Below, one piece after another: positions 44,325 to 52,356 of a DNA stretch of 64,000 bases. The notes beneath the pieces were generated by a model that was given only the letters and a program-made list of their open reading frames with translations, was not told where the DNA came from and did no database searches. This DNA comes from HGM04593 sp045592125 (GTDB lineage Bacteria; Bacteroidota; Bacteroidia; Bacteroidales; Bacteroidaceae). Position numbers and translations under genes: made by a program. Within the stretch, counting starts at the first letter, position 1. Every line of letters begins with the position of its first letter. The stretch spans positions 1-64,000 of the forward strand of contig JAZNUE010000054.1 in the NCBI GenBank assembly GCA_045592125.1. The letters run 5' to 3'.

Positions 44325-44447
44325 CAAAAGGAGCGGCACGGGATGTGTGCCTTGTTCCTGCAGCGGATATAACGGGCAAAGGGGGATTATGCTCCCGCTG
44401 TAATGCTGCAAAGGTAACTAAAACTATTAGAAAACTGCCTTAAAGTT

Positions 44448-45437
44448 GTGAAAAAGATTTTGAATAAAAGTGTAAAGATTGTTCTGCCAATGGTGTTGGG
44501 AGGGCTCATTCTTTATATGATATACTCCGATTTCAACTTTTCGCAGCTGTGGAAACCTCTGGTAGAGATGAACCTCTACTGGTTTGCCCTGTCGACATTC
44601 TTCGGGATAATGAGCCATGTGCTCAGGGGCTGGCGATGGAAGATTGCGCTTGAACCGCTAGGGTACAGCCTGTCATCGCGGGTAAGCGTATACTCTATCT
44701 TCATAGCATATGCTGCGAACCTGGTGATTCCGCGCGTGGGCGAAGTGTCGCGCTGCCTTGTGCTCGAGCAGTATGAAAGGGTGCCTTTTGCGCAGTCGCT
44801 GGGTACGGTAGTTGCTGAGCGTGCGCTCGATACTGTAATGGTGGCCTTGCTTACTGTCGCTGCCGTTTGCCTGCAATGGCCTGTGTTCTCCCGTTTCCTG
44901 GCCGACGCCGGCTTTGGTGCCAGCAACGGCTCGTTCTTCGCCTCGGCCGGAGGCTGGGCGGTGGTGCTGATGTCGGTGCTGGCAATAATGGTGCTCATGT
45001 ACTTCCTTTTGCGCAAGATGGCATTCTGGAAAAAGATTAAGGTTTTTATATCTAACTTTTCCGAGGGCCTGCTGTTCTTGAAGAAGACAAGGCGCTGGTG
45101 GCTGTTCCTGCTGGAGACGGTTGGCATATGGCTCTGCTATTTCATGCAGTTCTACCTCTGCTTCTTCTGTTTCCCCTTCAGCAGCTCGCTGTCGCTGCTT
45201 GCTGGGCTCCTGCTCTTTGTGGCAGGAAGCATTGCAGTTGTCGTCCCCACGCCCAACGGCGCCGGCCCGTGGCACTTTGCCGTCATTAGCATAATGGTGC
45301 TTTATGGCGTGAGCACAAGCGATGCGTCGGTCTTCGCGCTTATAGTGCACAGCACGCAGACGCTGCTTGTGGCGCTGCTGGGCATATATGCCCTGGCTAT
45401 GCTGCAGATTAGACAATATTTAAGAAAGAATAAATAA
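44448..45437 (+). CDS. Lysylphosphatidylglycerol synthase-type membrane protein (UPF0104/YbhN-like)
   Basis: This 329-residue protein has about eight membrane segments and matches the LPG_synthase_TM family (PF03706), thought to include lipid flippases or related transporters. Landmarks are FFGIMSHVLRGWRWKIAL, NLVIPRVGEVSRCLVL and PTPNGAGPWHFAVISIMV. The lysyl-transferase domain of MprF is absent, so lipid lysylation is not expected. It starts at GTG 44448; no ATG fits. A structured-looking leader of about 115 nt precedes it, and pepD follows by 25 nt. Confidence 0.88.
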   Translation: MKKILNKSVKIVLPMVLGGLILYMIYSDFNFSQLWKPLVEMNLYWFALSTFFGIMSHVLRGWRWKIALEPLGYSLSSRVSVYSIFIAYAANLVIPRVGEVSRCLVLEQYERVPFAQSLGTVVAERALDTVMVALLTVAAVCLQWPVFSRFLADAGFGASNGSFFASAGGWAVVLMSVLAIMVLMYFLLRKMAFWKKIKVFISNFSEGLLFLKKTRRWWLFLLETVGIWLCYFMQFYLCFFCFPFSSSLSLLAGLLLFVAGSIAVVVPTPNGAGPWHFAVISIMVLYGVSTSDASVFALIVHSTQTLLVALLGIYALAMLQIRQYLRKNK

Positions 45438-45462
45438 GGATTAACACTAAAAGGATTTTATT

Positions 45463-46920
45463 ATGGCATTGACTATTAAAGACCTTCAGCCCCGCGAGGT
45501 GTGGAAGCACTTTGAGGCGCTTACACAGGTTCCCCGTCCATCGGGACACCTTGAGAAAGTACAGAAGTTCCTGCTCGATTTCGGCAAGAGCATTAATGTT
45601 GACATTTGGCAGGACGAGGCCGGTAACATCATAATGCGCAAGCCTGCTACTCCAGGCCTTGAGAACCGCAAGGGCATTATCCTGCAGGCCCATATGGATA
45701 TGGTGCCGCAGAAGACTCCCGACAGCAAGCATGACTTCGAGAACGACCCTATTACAACTGTGGTGAAGGGTGACTGGCTGTATGCCGATGACACTACCCT
45801 TGGCGCAGACAACGGCCTTGGAGTTGCCGCTATCATGGCAATCATGGAGGACTGCACGCTGCAGCACGGTCCTCTGGAAGCGCTTATTACGGCCGACGAG
45901 GAGACTGGCATGTACGGCGCGTTCGGCCTTAAGGGCGGCGAGCTTGAGGGTTCTCTCCTTCTTAACCTTGACTCAGAGGAGGAGGGTGTCCTTTATATCG
46001 GATGTGCCGGAGGACTTGACATTACTGCGACAATGGAGTTCATGGAGGATGAGAGCGACTGCGATGACGTTGCCGTGAAGGTGCAGCTCAAGGGACTCCG
46101 TGGCGGTCACTCAGGCCTTGAGATAAATGCAGGCCGCGGTAACGCTAACAAGCTCATGGCGCGTTTCATGCGTGAGGCGATGGATGAGTGTGGCGTAGTG
46201 CTTGCAGGCTGGAACGGCGGCAACATGCGCAATGCAATTCCTGCAAGCTGCGAGGTTGTGCTTACACTTCCTGCCGAGGCCGTTGAGGAGCTTAAGGCCA
46301 TTGCTGCCAAGCATGAGGCTCTCTACAATAGCGAGTATGCTACAATAGAAGAGGGTATCACGCTCACGGTAACAGAGTGCGAACTGCCTGAGACTGTTGT
46401 CCCTGAAGAGATACAGGATAACCTGCTTGACTCAATCCTGGCCTGCCATGACGGTGTGCTTCGTTTCATCCCTACAATCCCCGATACTGTTGAGACATCG
46501 AGCAACCTTTCAATCGTGCGCATTGGCGAAGGCAAGGCCGAGATTAATATCCTGGCTCGCAGCTCATGCGATACAATGAAGGAGTTCCTTGCCTTGCAGC
46601 TGTCAAGCTGTTTCGCAATGGCAGGCATGAAGGTTGAGTTCAGCGGCGGCTACAGCGGCTGGCAGCCTAATGTGAACTCTCCGTTACTTGCGGCCCTGAA
46701 AGGTGCATATAAGGAGATGTTCGGCAAAGAGCCCGATGTACGTGTGATTCACGCTGGCCTTGAGTGCGGAATAATCTCGACAAACTATCCCGGCATGGAT
46801 ATGGTGTCATTCGGTCCGACGCTCATGTCTCCCCACTCACCGACAGAGCGTGTCGAGATTCCTACTGTCGAGAAGTTCTACTCTCTGGTAAGGTCGCTTG
46901 TAGTGAACGGAGTGCTTTAA
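45463..46920 (+). CDS. pepD: Aminoacyl-histidine dipeptidase (PepD/carnosinase)
   Basis: This 485-residue M20-family zinc dipeptidase hydrolyses Xaa-His dipeptides and other short peptides. Metal ligands appear in LQAHMDMV (His, about residue 78), GADNGLGVAA, the catalytic ADEETGMYGA and the LNLDSEEEG region. RGGHSGLEINAGRGNA marks the lid/dimerisation domain, and the last His region is MSPHSPTERVEI. It has no signal peptide and probably works in the cytoplasm. Codon use is strongly biased. It ends just before a perfect 50-bp palindrome. Confidence 0.95.
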   Translation: MALTIKDLQPREVWKHFEALTQVPRPSGHLEKVQKFLLDFGKSINVDIWQDEAGNIIMRKPATPGLENRKGIILQAHMDMVPQKTPDSKHDFENDPITTVVKGDWLYADDTTLGADNGLGVAAIMAIMEDCTLQHGPLEALITADEETGMYGAFGLKGGELEGSLLLNLDSEEEGVLYIGCAGGLDITATMEFMEDESDCDDVAVKVQLKGLRGGHSGLEINAGRGNANKLMARFMREAMDECGVVLAGWNGGNMRNAIPASCEVVLTLPAEAVEELKAIAAKHEALYNSEYATIEEGITLTVTECELPETVVPEEIQDNLLDSILACHDGVLRFIPTIPDTVETSSNLSIVRIGEGKAEINILARSSCDTMKEFLALQLSSCFAMAGMKVEFSGGYSGWQPNVNSPLLAALKGAYKEMFGKEPDVRVIHAGLECGIISTNYPGMDMVSFGPTLMSPHSPTERVEIPTVEKFYSLVRSLVVNGVL

Positions 46921-46935
46921 TAGCATCTGTATATA

Positions 46936-46985
46936 TGCTAATATAAGAATAAGGTGCACGCGTGCACCTTATTCTTATATTAGCA
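46936..46985 (+). terminator. Perfect 50-bp palindrome after pepD
   Basis: Twenty-five bases (46936-46960) are mirrored exactly (46961-46985) with no loop bases between, 15 nt after the pepD stop. The outer part is A/T-rich and the centre is GTGCACGCGTGCAC. It is probably the terminator. Confidence 0.8.
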
Positions 46986-47037
46986 GGCATCTGTTTATGT
47001 TTTTCTGTTTTTTTGTAAAAAAAAGTGATATTTAGCA

Positions 47038-47065
47038 TTGGTTTTGCTAAAAAATGATAATTTTG
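47038..47065 (+). promoter_or_regulatory. Promoter of the DUF3332 gene
   Basis: TTG (47038-47040), 17 nt, TAATTTTG (47058-47065); about 60 nt before the ATG at 47127. Confidence 0.55.
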
Positions 47066-47126
47066 CAGTTGTGCAAGCCGTATAATGAGCTTGCAGGTGG
47101 AATTTATTAACCAAAAATCATTTATT

Positions 47127-47663
47127 ATGAAAAAACATTTCAAACTTTCAGCACTGTTGCTGTCGGCAGTAATCCTGTTCTCTTCTTGTATAGGTTCTTT
47201 CCGTCTTACAAACCAGATAAAGGACTGGAACGAAGGTCTTGGCAATAAATTTGTAAACGAACTGGTATTTATCGCGTTTCATATAGTTCCGGTGTATGAG
47301 GTGGCGATATTTGTAGATGCCATCGTATTCAATACAATGGAGTTCTGGGGCGGCGGTGTAGTTGCTGAGCCAGGCGAGACAAAGATTGTAAAGAACAGCG
47401 CTGGCAATGACGTGAAGGTTACAGCAACAGAGAACGGTTACAATGTATCGGACGGCACTACTGCAATGAACTTCATCTTTGATGCAGAGGAGCAGGTATG
47501 GAGCGCTGAGTACAACAACCAGGTTACCAGGCTCGTGAAGCTCAATGGCGACAACACTGCACAGCTTTATATGGGCGACGATGTTGTAGACGTTAATCTT
47601 GACGCACAGGGCATTAATATGGCCTACATGCTCATGAACAATAGCTTTGCAATGAACAAGTAA
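47127..47663 (+). CDS. DUF3332 lipoprotein
   Basis: This 178-residue protein matches DUF3332. It has a lipobox (FSSC, Cys at about residue 20) and the family start IGSFRLTNQIKDWNEGLGNKF. A hydrophobic stretch (residues 42-68; FHIVPVYEVAIFVDAIVF) is followed by a small beta-rich C-terminal part. Function unknown. The ATG at 47127 is chosen over an upstream frame start at 47085. It is monocistronic between two strong hairpins. Confidence 0.85.
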   Translation: MKKHFKLSALLLSAVILFSSCIGSFRLTNQIKDWNEGLGNKFVNELVFIAFHIVPVYEVAIFVDAIVFNTMEFWGGGVVAEPGETKIVKNSAGNDVKVTATENGYNVSDGTTAMNFIFDAEEQVWSAEYNNQVTRLVKLNGDNTAQLYMGDDVVDVNLDAQGINMAYMLMNNSFAMNK

Positions 47664-47686
47664 GTGATATCTGCATTATTACAGTG

Positions 47687-47722
47687 CAGGGCCGCCAGAA
47701 ATTCTGGCGGCCCTGTTGCTTT
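47687..47722 (+). terminator. Terminator after the DUF3332 gene
   Basis: Fourteen-base arms (47687-47700 with 47702-47715) rich in G and C are followed by TTGCTTTTCT. Confidence 0.85.
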
Positions 47723-47746
47723 TCTCTTCATATTTTGCTAATTTCG
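47716..47746 (+). promoter_or_regulatory. Promoter of meaB
   Basis: TTG (47716-47718), 20 nt, TAATTTCG (47739-47746). The box lies 44 nt before the meaB ATG. It starts inside the tail of the upstream terminator. Confidence 0.55.
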
Positions 47747-47790
47747 TTGCATGATAATAGACTGTTCTAATTCTTATCGCCAATAACTGT

Positions 47791-48897
47791 ATGGAACATC
47801 CTGAAAATGACAGGCTCTATAAAGGGCTTAAGGTGAATGAGGGGGTGGGGCATGTGGAGTCGATTAATCCATATCTTTCGGCCAAGAGACGTAAGCGCGC
47901 TGCTGCATTGTCGGCGAATGACTACGTCGAAGGTATACTGCGTGGCGATGTCACGGTGCTGAGCCGTGCTGTCACCCTGGTAGAGAGCGTGCTTCCCGAG
48001 CACCAGGCTGTTGCGCAAGAGGTTGTGGAACGTTGCCTGCCCTATTCCGGAAATTCTGTGCGCATAGGCATAACAGGTGTTCCCGGTGCAGGCAAGAGTA
48101 CCTCTATCGATGCTTTTGGAATGCATGTGCTGGAGCGTTGCGGCGGGAAACTGGCCGTGCTGGCCGTAGACCCCAGCAGCGAGAGGAGCAAGGGCAGTAT
48201 CCTTGGCGACAAGACAAGGATGGAGCGCCTCTCGCAGCACCCGGATGCATTCATACGCCCCAGTGCCTCGGCCGGTTCTCTGGGCGGTGTGGCCCGCAAG
48301 ACAAGGGAGACTATTGTGCTTTGCGAGGCTGCCGGATATGATAAGGTGTTTGTGGAGACGGTGGGTGTTGGGCAGAGCGAGACTGCTGTATATTCAATGG
48401 TCGACTTCTTCCTGCTTATACAGATAACTGGCGCTGGCGATGAGCTTCAGGGAATAAAGCGCGGCATAATGGAGATGGCCGACGGCGTAGTCATAAACAA
48501 GGCCGACGGCGACAATATTGAGGAGGCAAGGCGCATGGCTGTGCACCTGCGTAATGCGCTTCACCTTTTTCCCATGCCGGCAAGCGGAATACGTCCCGAG
48601 GTCCTTACATATTCGGGCTTCTATAATCTTGGGATAAAGGAGGTCTGGGATATGGTGTTCGGCTACATCGGCAAGGTAAAGGCCAACGGCGCCTTTGACG
48701 AGCGCCGCCATGGCCAGTCACGCTACTGGATGTACGAGACTATTGACGAGCAGCTCAGGATGAGCTTCAGGAATGCAGAAGGCGTTGCTGATATGCTCTC
48801 TCGCTATGAACAGCTGCTCCTGTCGGGCAAGATAACCTCTTTTGCAGCAGCAGCAAGGCTGCTAGAATATTACAACGGTATAAAGAAACGGAATTGA
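47791..48897 (+). CDS. meaB: Methylmalonyl-CoA mutase-associated GTPase
   Basis: This 368-residue G3E GTPase (MeaB/ArgK) guards and reloads the B12-dependent methylmalonyl-CoA mutase. Walker A is GVPGAGKST (about residue 95). Further motifs are DPSSERSKGSILGDKTRM, ETVGVGQSET (switch region) and NKADGDN for guanine. The N-terminus has the usual helical arm, and the C-terminus a dimerisation arm (RHGQSRYWMYETIDEQL). The mutase genes are not in the window. The unknown gene at 48953 follows by 55 nt. Confidence 0.95.
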   Translation: MEHPENDRLYKGLKVNEGVGHVESINPYLSAKRRKRAAALSANDYVEGILRGDVTVLSRAVTLVESVLPEHQAVAQEVVERCLPYSGNSVRIGITGVPGAGKSTSIDAFGMHVLERCGGKLAVLAVDPSSERSKGSILGDKTRMERLSQHPDAFIRPSASAGSLGGVARKTRETIVLCEAAGYDKVFVETVGVGQSETAVYSMVDFFLLIQITGAGDELQGIKRGIMEMADGVVINKADGDNIEEARRMAVHLRNALHLFPMPASGIRPEVLTYSGFYNLGIKEVWDMVFGYIGKVKANGAFDERRHGQSRYWMYETIDEQLRMSFRNAEGVADMLSRYEQLLLSGKITSFAAAARLLEYYNGIKKRN

Positions 48898-48952
48898 AAA
48901 TTCCTGGATTGCATTTAAACAGTGCAAATGATTTTTTCCTAAAGAAATATTT

Positions 48953-49607
48953 ATGAGTACAGGGTCTGTTGAATTCAAGATTGACGGCAAGCATGTTTCT
49001 GTGTCCGGCTATCCGGAACTTGAAGGCTGCCAGGGTGTTATGTCGGGCGACGGGATGGCGTTCTTCTTCCCGGGCCGGGGAATGTATGCCGCTAATACCG
49101 TAACGGGGAATATCCGTTGCTTCTCATCTGGCGGGTACGTTCATGCCGATGACTCCGAAATTGACTATGAAGCGATAGCCAAAGAGTGCGTCAATGGCTA
49201 CCCAAATGCCAGAAGCAGGCAAGACAAGTATGCCGGAATGAACAGGTGGGACGGGTTCAAGGAGGGCCTGTGCGCAATATCATGGATGCTTTATCCTGAC
49301 GGGCAGTACTTCGCCGACAGCGACGGATATGGAATGAGGGATAATGATGAAGAGAATGTATACGCAATAATTGATACTGGCCTTGAGATAGTTGAGCCGT
49401 TCCGTCCTGTCAACAATGTGGGGGAATACCTAGGCCAACTGAGAAAAAACAAATGTGAAACAAGACGCGATGGGTATCTCCCTGAATGTTCTCCTCTCCA
49501 AAGTGGTACAGGACGGCAAGGTGCTGGCCTTATATCATGTAATTCTTGAGGATGACTCAAAAGCTATTTTGCAAAGAATGCAATCCCCGCTAGAGCACGT
49601 GCTCTAA
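48953..49607 (+). pseudogene. Unknown protein gene with a single-base frameshift
   Basis: I do not recognise this protein. The intact frame runs to 49549 (198 residues), with GFKEGLCAISWMLYPDGQYFAD and a high content of aromatic and acidic residues; no signal peptide is seen. Its last 35 residues are odd. After six A residues (49444-49449) the +1 frame continues as a credible protein (NVLLSKVVQDGKVLALYHVI, then EDDSKAILQRMQSPLEHVL) and stops at 49605-49607 inside the next terminator stem. Removing one A would join the frames into about 217 residues. So the gene has a frameshift, or the assembly has one base too many. Confidence 0.6.
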
Positions 49608-49615
49608 CGGGGATT
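49582..49615. terminator. Bidirectional terminator between the frameshifted gene and pfkA
   Basis: AATCCCCG and TAGAGCAC pair with GTGCTCTA and CGGGGATT with one C-A mismatch. The stop codon in the +1 frame (49605-49607) lies in the stem. Confidence 0.75.
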
Positions 49616-49688
49616 ACTTGTTCAAGAATAGGACTTTTGGGTCTGCCTCATTACTGCTTTGGGGATACCCTGTAGGGTGTGCTGTCCG

Positions 49689-50675
49689 TCATGAAGCAAG
49701 GATTTCCTGTGCGCGCACAGTCTCCTTGTCTATGGGCTTGTCATCCTTTATTGCCTTGGTGAACGGGATGTAGACAATCTCATTGTTCCTCAGTCCTATC
49801 ATCACGTTGCGCTGTCCTTCGAGCAGTGCGTCAATAGCGGCAACGCCAAGACGGCTGGCGAGAATACGGTCATTGGCTGTAGGGCTTCCGCCACGCTGCA
49901 GGTAGCCGAGGATTGATACGCGCACGTCAAGTTCCGGGAACTTCTGGCGCATGCCGTCGGCAACTTCCATGATGTTGTAGTCCTTCTCGCGGCCTTCGGC
50001 AAACAGCACAATGCTGCTGCTCTTTGTGCGGCGCAGGCCGTTGGCTATGAACTGGTTTATGCGCTCGAACTCCGGGTCAATCTCGGGCAGCACGCATGCC
50101 TCTGCGCCGGTTGCGATGGTTCCGTTAAGGGCAAGGAAACCTGCGTCGCGGCCCATTACCTCTACAATGAACAGGCGCTCGTGCGATGACGCTGTGTCCC
50201 TTATCTTGTCGACACACTCCATGATTGTGTTCAGGGCGGTGTCGTAGCCTATTGTGGTGTCTGTGCCGTAAAGGTCATTGTCAATTGTTCCGGGCAGCGC
50301 AATGCATGGGATGTCGTACTCGCGGGCAAGGTTGTATGCGCCGGTAATGGAACCGTCGCCGCCAATCACTACAAGGGCGTCAATGCCTTCCTTCTGAAGG
50401 GTCTCGTATGCCTTTGCGCGTCCTTCTTCGGTCTTGAACTCGTCGCAGCGGCTTGTCTTGAGTATGGTTCCGCCTCGCTGGATGATGTTACTTACGTTCT
50501 CGGTCTTGAACTCGGCAATCTCGCCGGTAATAAGTCCCTTGAAACCGCGGTAGATGGCCTTTACTGTTATACCGTGATAAATGCACGCACGGGTTACGGC
50601 ACGGATGGCCGCATTCATGCCGGGAGCATCTCCGCCGGATGTGAGTATGCCCACGCAACTAATCTTGTTTCTCAT
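49689..50675 (-). CDS. pfkA: ATP-dependent 6-phosphofructokinase
   Basis: This 328-residue enzyme phosphorylates fructose-6-phosphate in glycolysis. The N-terminal TSGGDAPGMNAAIR and GGDGSITGA bind ATP, with Gly rather than a bulky residue favouring ATP over pyrophosphate. The catalytic loop is PGTIDNDLYGTDTTIGYDTAL, with the base Asp. It is the short single-domain bacterial form. It overlaps the end of ispH by 17 nt and is the last of porQ, cmk, ispH, pfkA on this strand. Confidence 0.96.
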   Translation of the reverse strand: MRNKISCVGILTSGGDAPGMNAAIRAVTRACIYHGITVKAIYRGFKGLITGEIAEFKTENVSNIIQRGGTILKTSRCDEFKTEEGRAKAYETLQKEGIDALVVIGGDGSITGAYNLAREYDIPCIALPGTIDNDLYGTDTTIGYDTALNTIMECVDKIRDTASSHERLFIVEVMGRDAGFLALNGTIATGAEACVLPEIDPEFERINQFIANGLRRTKSSSIVLFAEGREKDYNIMEVADGMRQKFPELDVRVSILGYLQRGGSPTANDRILASRLGVAAIDALLEGQRNVMIGLRNNEIVYIPFTKAIKDDKPIDKETVRAQEILAS

Positions 50676-51549
50676 CTTGTCTGTTGTTATGGTTAACTAT
50701 AATTGCTTCCTTACACTCTTCCATGAGCCATTTCGGGGTGGATGTGGCACCGCATATGCCAATGCTGCCTACACCCTCCGTGAGCGTGAAGTCCAGTTCC
50801 TCGGGACCCTCTATCTGGTGCACGTTGCTGTTCATCTTCCGGCACTCGTTGTAGAGAATCTTGCCGTTCGAGCTTTTCTTGCCGCATACGAAGAATACCA
50901 GCTGGTGTGCCTGGGCAAAGCTGCTAATGCCGCTCATCCTGTTGGCTACCTGGCCGCATACGCTGTTGAATGACTCGCATATCCGCTCCTTGCTTATGCG
51001 TTCTTTGATTGCCGCAACGATGTGCGAGTATCCTTCCTTTGACTTCGTTGTCTGGGAGTAGATGTATGTGTCCTTGTCAGGGTCAATATTGCCGGCCTGC
51101 TCCACGCTCTCAATTACAATGGCCTCGCCGCCAGTCTGCCCTACAAGCCCTAGGACCTCGGCATGCCCGGCCTGGCCGTATATGACAATCTGCCTGCTGC
51201 TTCCCGCGGTCTCTTCCCACTTCTGCTTAATCCTCTGCTGCAGTTTCAGTACCACGGGGCATGTGGCGTCAATGAGCTCAAGCCCGTTCTCCTTTGCAAT
51301 GGCATAGGTGGCCGGCGGTTCGCCATGGGCCCTTAGCAGCACCTTGGCGTTGCGCAGCTCCTTGTACTGTTCATGGCCTATTGTGATGAGGCCAAGCCTC
51401 TTCAGCCTTTCGCACTCAATGCTGTTATGCACAATATCCCCAAGGCAGTAGAGCGTGCCGCCTTTCTTCAGTTCTTCCTCGGCCTTCCTTATGGCGGTGG
51501 TGACCCCGAAACAGAACCCAGAGTTCTCGTCAATGTCTATCCTTAGCAT
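50659..51549 (-). CDS. ispH: 4-hydroxy-3-methylbut-2-enyl diphosphate reductase
   Basis: This 296-residue iron-sulfur enzyme (LytB) makes IPP and DMAPP at the end of the MEP isoprenoid pathway. The three cluster cysteines are in GFCFGV (about residue 12), DATCPVVLK (about 95) and FNSVCGQVANRM (about 195). The ATG at 51547-51549 overlaps the end of cmk by 7 nt, so translation is probably coupled. It is the stand-alone form, not fused to ribosomal protein S1. Downstream it overlaps pfkA by 17 nt. Confidence 0.96.
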   Translation of the reverse strand: MLRIDIDENSGFCFGVTTAIRKAEEELKKGGTLYCLGDIVHNSIECERLKRLGLITIGHEQYKELRNAKVLLRAHGEPPATYAIAKENGLELIDATCPVVLKLQQRIKQKWEETAGSSRQIVIYGQAGHAEVLGLVGQTGGEAIVIESVEQAGNIDPDKDTYIYSQTTKSKEGYSHIVAAIKERISKERICESFNSVCGQVANRMSGISSFAQAHQLVFFVCGKKSSNGKILYNECRKMNSNVHQIEGPEELDFTLTEGVGSIGICGATSTPKWLMEECKEAIIVNHNNRQDEKQD

Positions 51550-52235
51550 TCCGAAATAATCCTGTTGTATGTCTCTATGAGCCACTCCATCTGCTGTTCG
51601 CGCGTGAGACTGCTGTTGTCGAGGAGAAGGGCGTCATCGGCCTTCTTGAGCGGGCTCACCTCCCTGGTCTGGTCAATATGGTCGCGCAGCTGGACGTTCT
51701 CAAGAATCTCGTTGTAGTCGGGATTGTCCCCGCGTGCTGCCATCTCGTCAAAGCGGCGCTGCGCGCGCACTTCGGCCGATGCTGTAACGAACACCTTCAT
51801 CTCGGCGTCGGGGAATACTGTTGTGCCAATGTCACGGCCGTCCATTACAATGCCTTTCTGCTTGCCTAGCTCGCGCTGCTGCTCAACCATCTCGTTCCGT
51901 ACGAAGTCGAGCGCGGCAACAGGGCTCACGTAGCGGGAAACCTCGAGCGAGCGTATCTCATGCTCTACGTTCACTCCGTTAAGGTATGTTATGGAGCCTT
52001 TGGTCTCAGGGTCGGCCTTGAAGGCTATGTGAATCTCCTTGATATGCTGCCGCAGTGCCACGGTATCTATCTCGCCTTTGCTGATAAGGCCGTTCTGCAT
52101 GCAGTAGAGGGCTACGGCGCGGTACATTGCGCCGCTGTCGAAATAGAGGTAGCCGATATTGCGCGCGAGGGCCTTTGCCATGGTGCTCTTGCCGCATGAC
52201 GAGAAACCGTCAATGGCTATTATGATTCTTTTCAT
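51543..52235 (-). CDS. cmk: Cytidylate kinase
   Basis: This 230-residue enzyme phosphorylates CMP and dCMP. The P-loop is IDGFSSCGKST (about residue 8), and the family motifs are YFDSGAMYRAVAL and MDGRDIGTTVFPDA. The ATG at 52233-52235 is chosen; the frame extends upstream to 52301 without conserved residues. The gene follows porQ on the same strand by 121 nt and overlaps ispH. A reverse-strand TATCTTTG box lies at 52276-52283. Confidence 0.96.
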   Translation of the reverse strand: MKRIIIAIDGFSSCGKSTMAKALARNIGYLYFDSGAMYRAVALYCMQNGLISKGEIDTVALRQHIKEIHIAFKADPETKGSITYLNGVNVEHEIRSLEVSRYVSPVAALDFVRNEMVEQQRELGKQKGIVMDGRDIGTTVFPDAEMKVFVTASAEVRAQRRFDEMAARGDNPDYNEILENVQLRDHIDQTREVSPLKKADDALLLDNSSLTREQQMEWLIETYNRIISEC

Positions 52236-52275
52236 TGTCGCATGTTGCTTTAATGTATATTTCTCCGTAAAGTTA

Positions 52276-52283
52276 CAAAGATA
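52276..52283 (-). promoter_or_regulatory. -7 box of cmk
   Basis: TATCTTTG on the reverse strand fits TAnnTTTG and lies about 40 nt before the cmk ATG, in the gap after porQ. Confidence 0.5.
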
Positions 52284-52356
52284 TTGCATATAAAGGAACA
52301 AAACGGGTATGTTATTTTTGGCAGGCGGCCCTATTTTGTGCCAAAATCACTGCTGG

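Noticed and set aside
44325..44447. Cobalamin riboswitch call for the flippase leader
   Set aside because: The diagnostic GCCACTG box and GGTG element are absent, so I list it only as an unexplained structured leader.
49443..49450. Programmed -1 frameshift at A AAA AAC in the gene at 48953
   Set aside because: The heptamer is in the correct phase, but the -1 frame stops after two codons (CAA ATG TGA); the productive frame is +1.
52316..52346. Terminator after porQ
   Set aside because: An 8-bp stem with a 15-nt loop and no T tract on the right strand; too weak to call.
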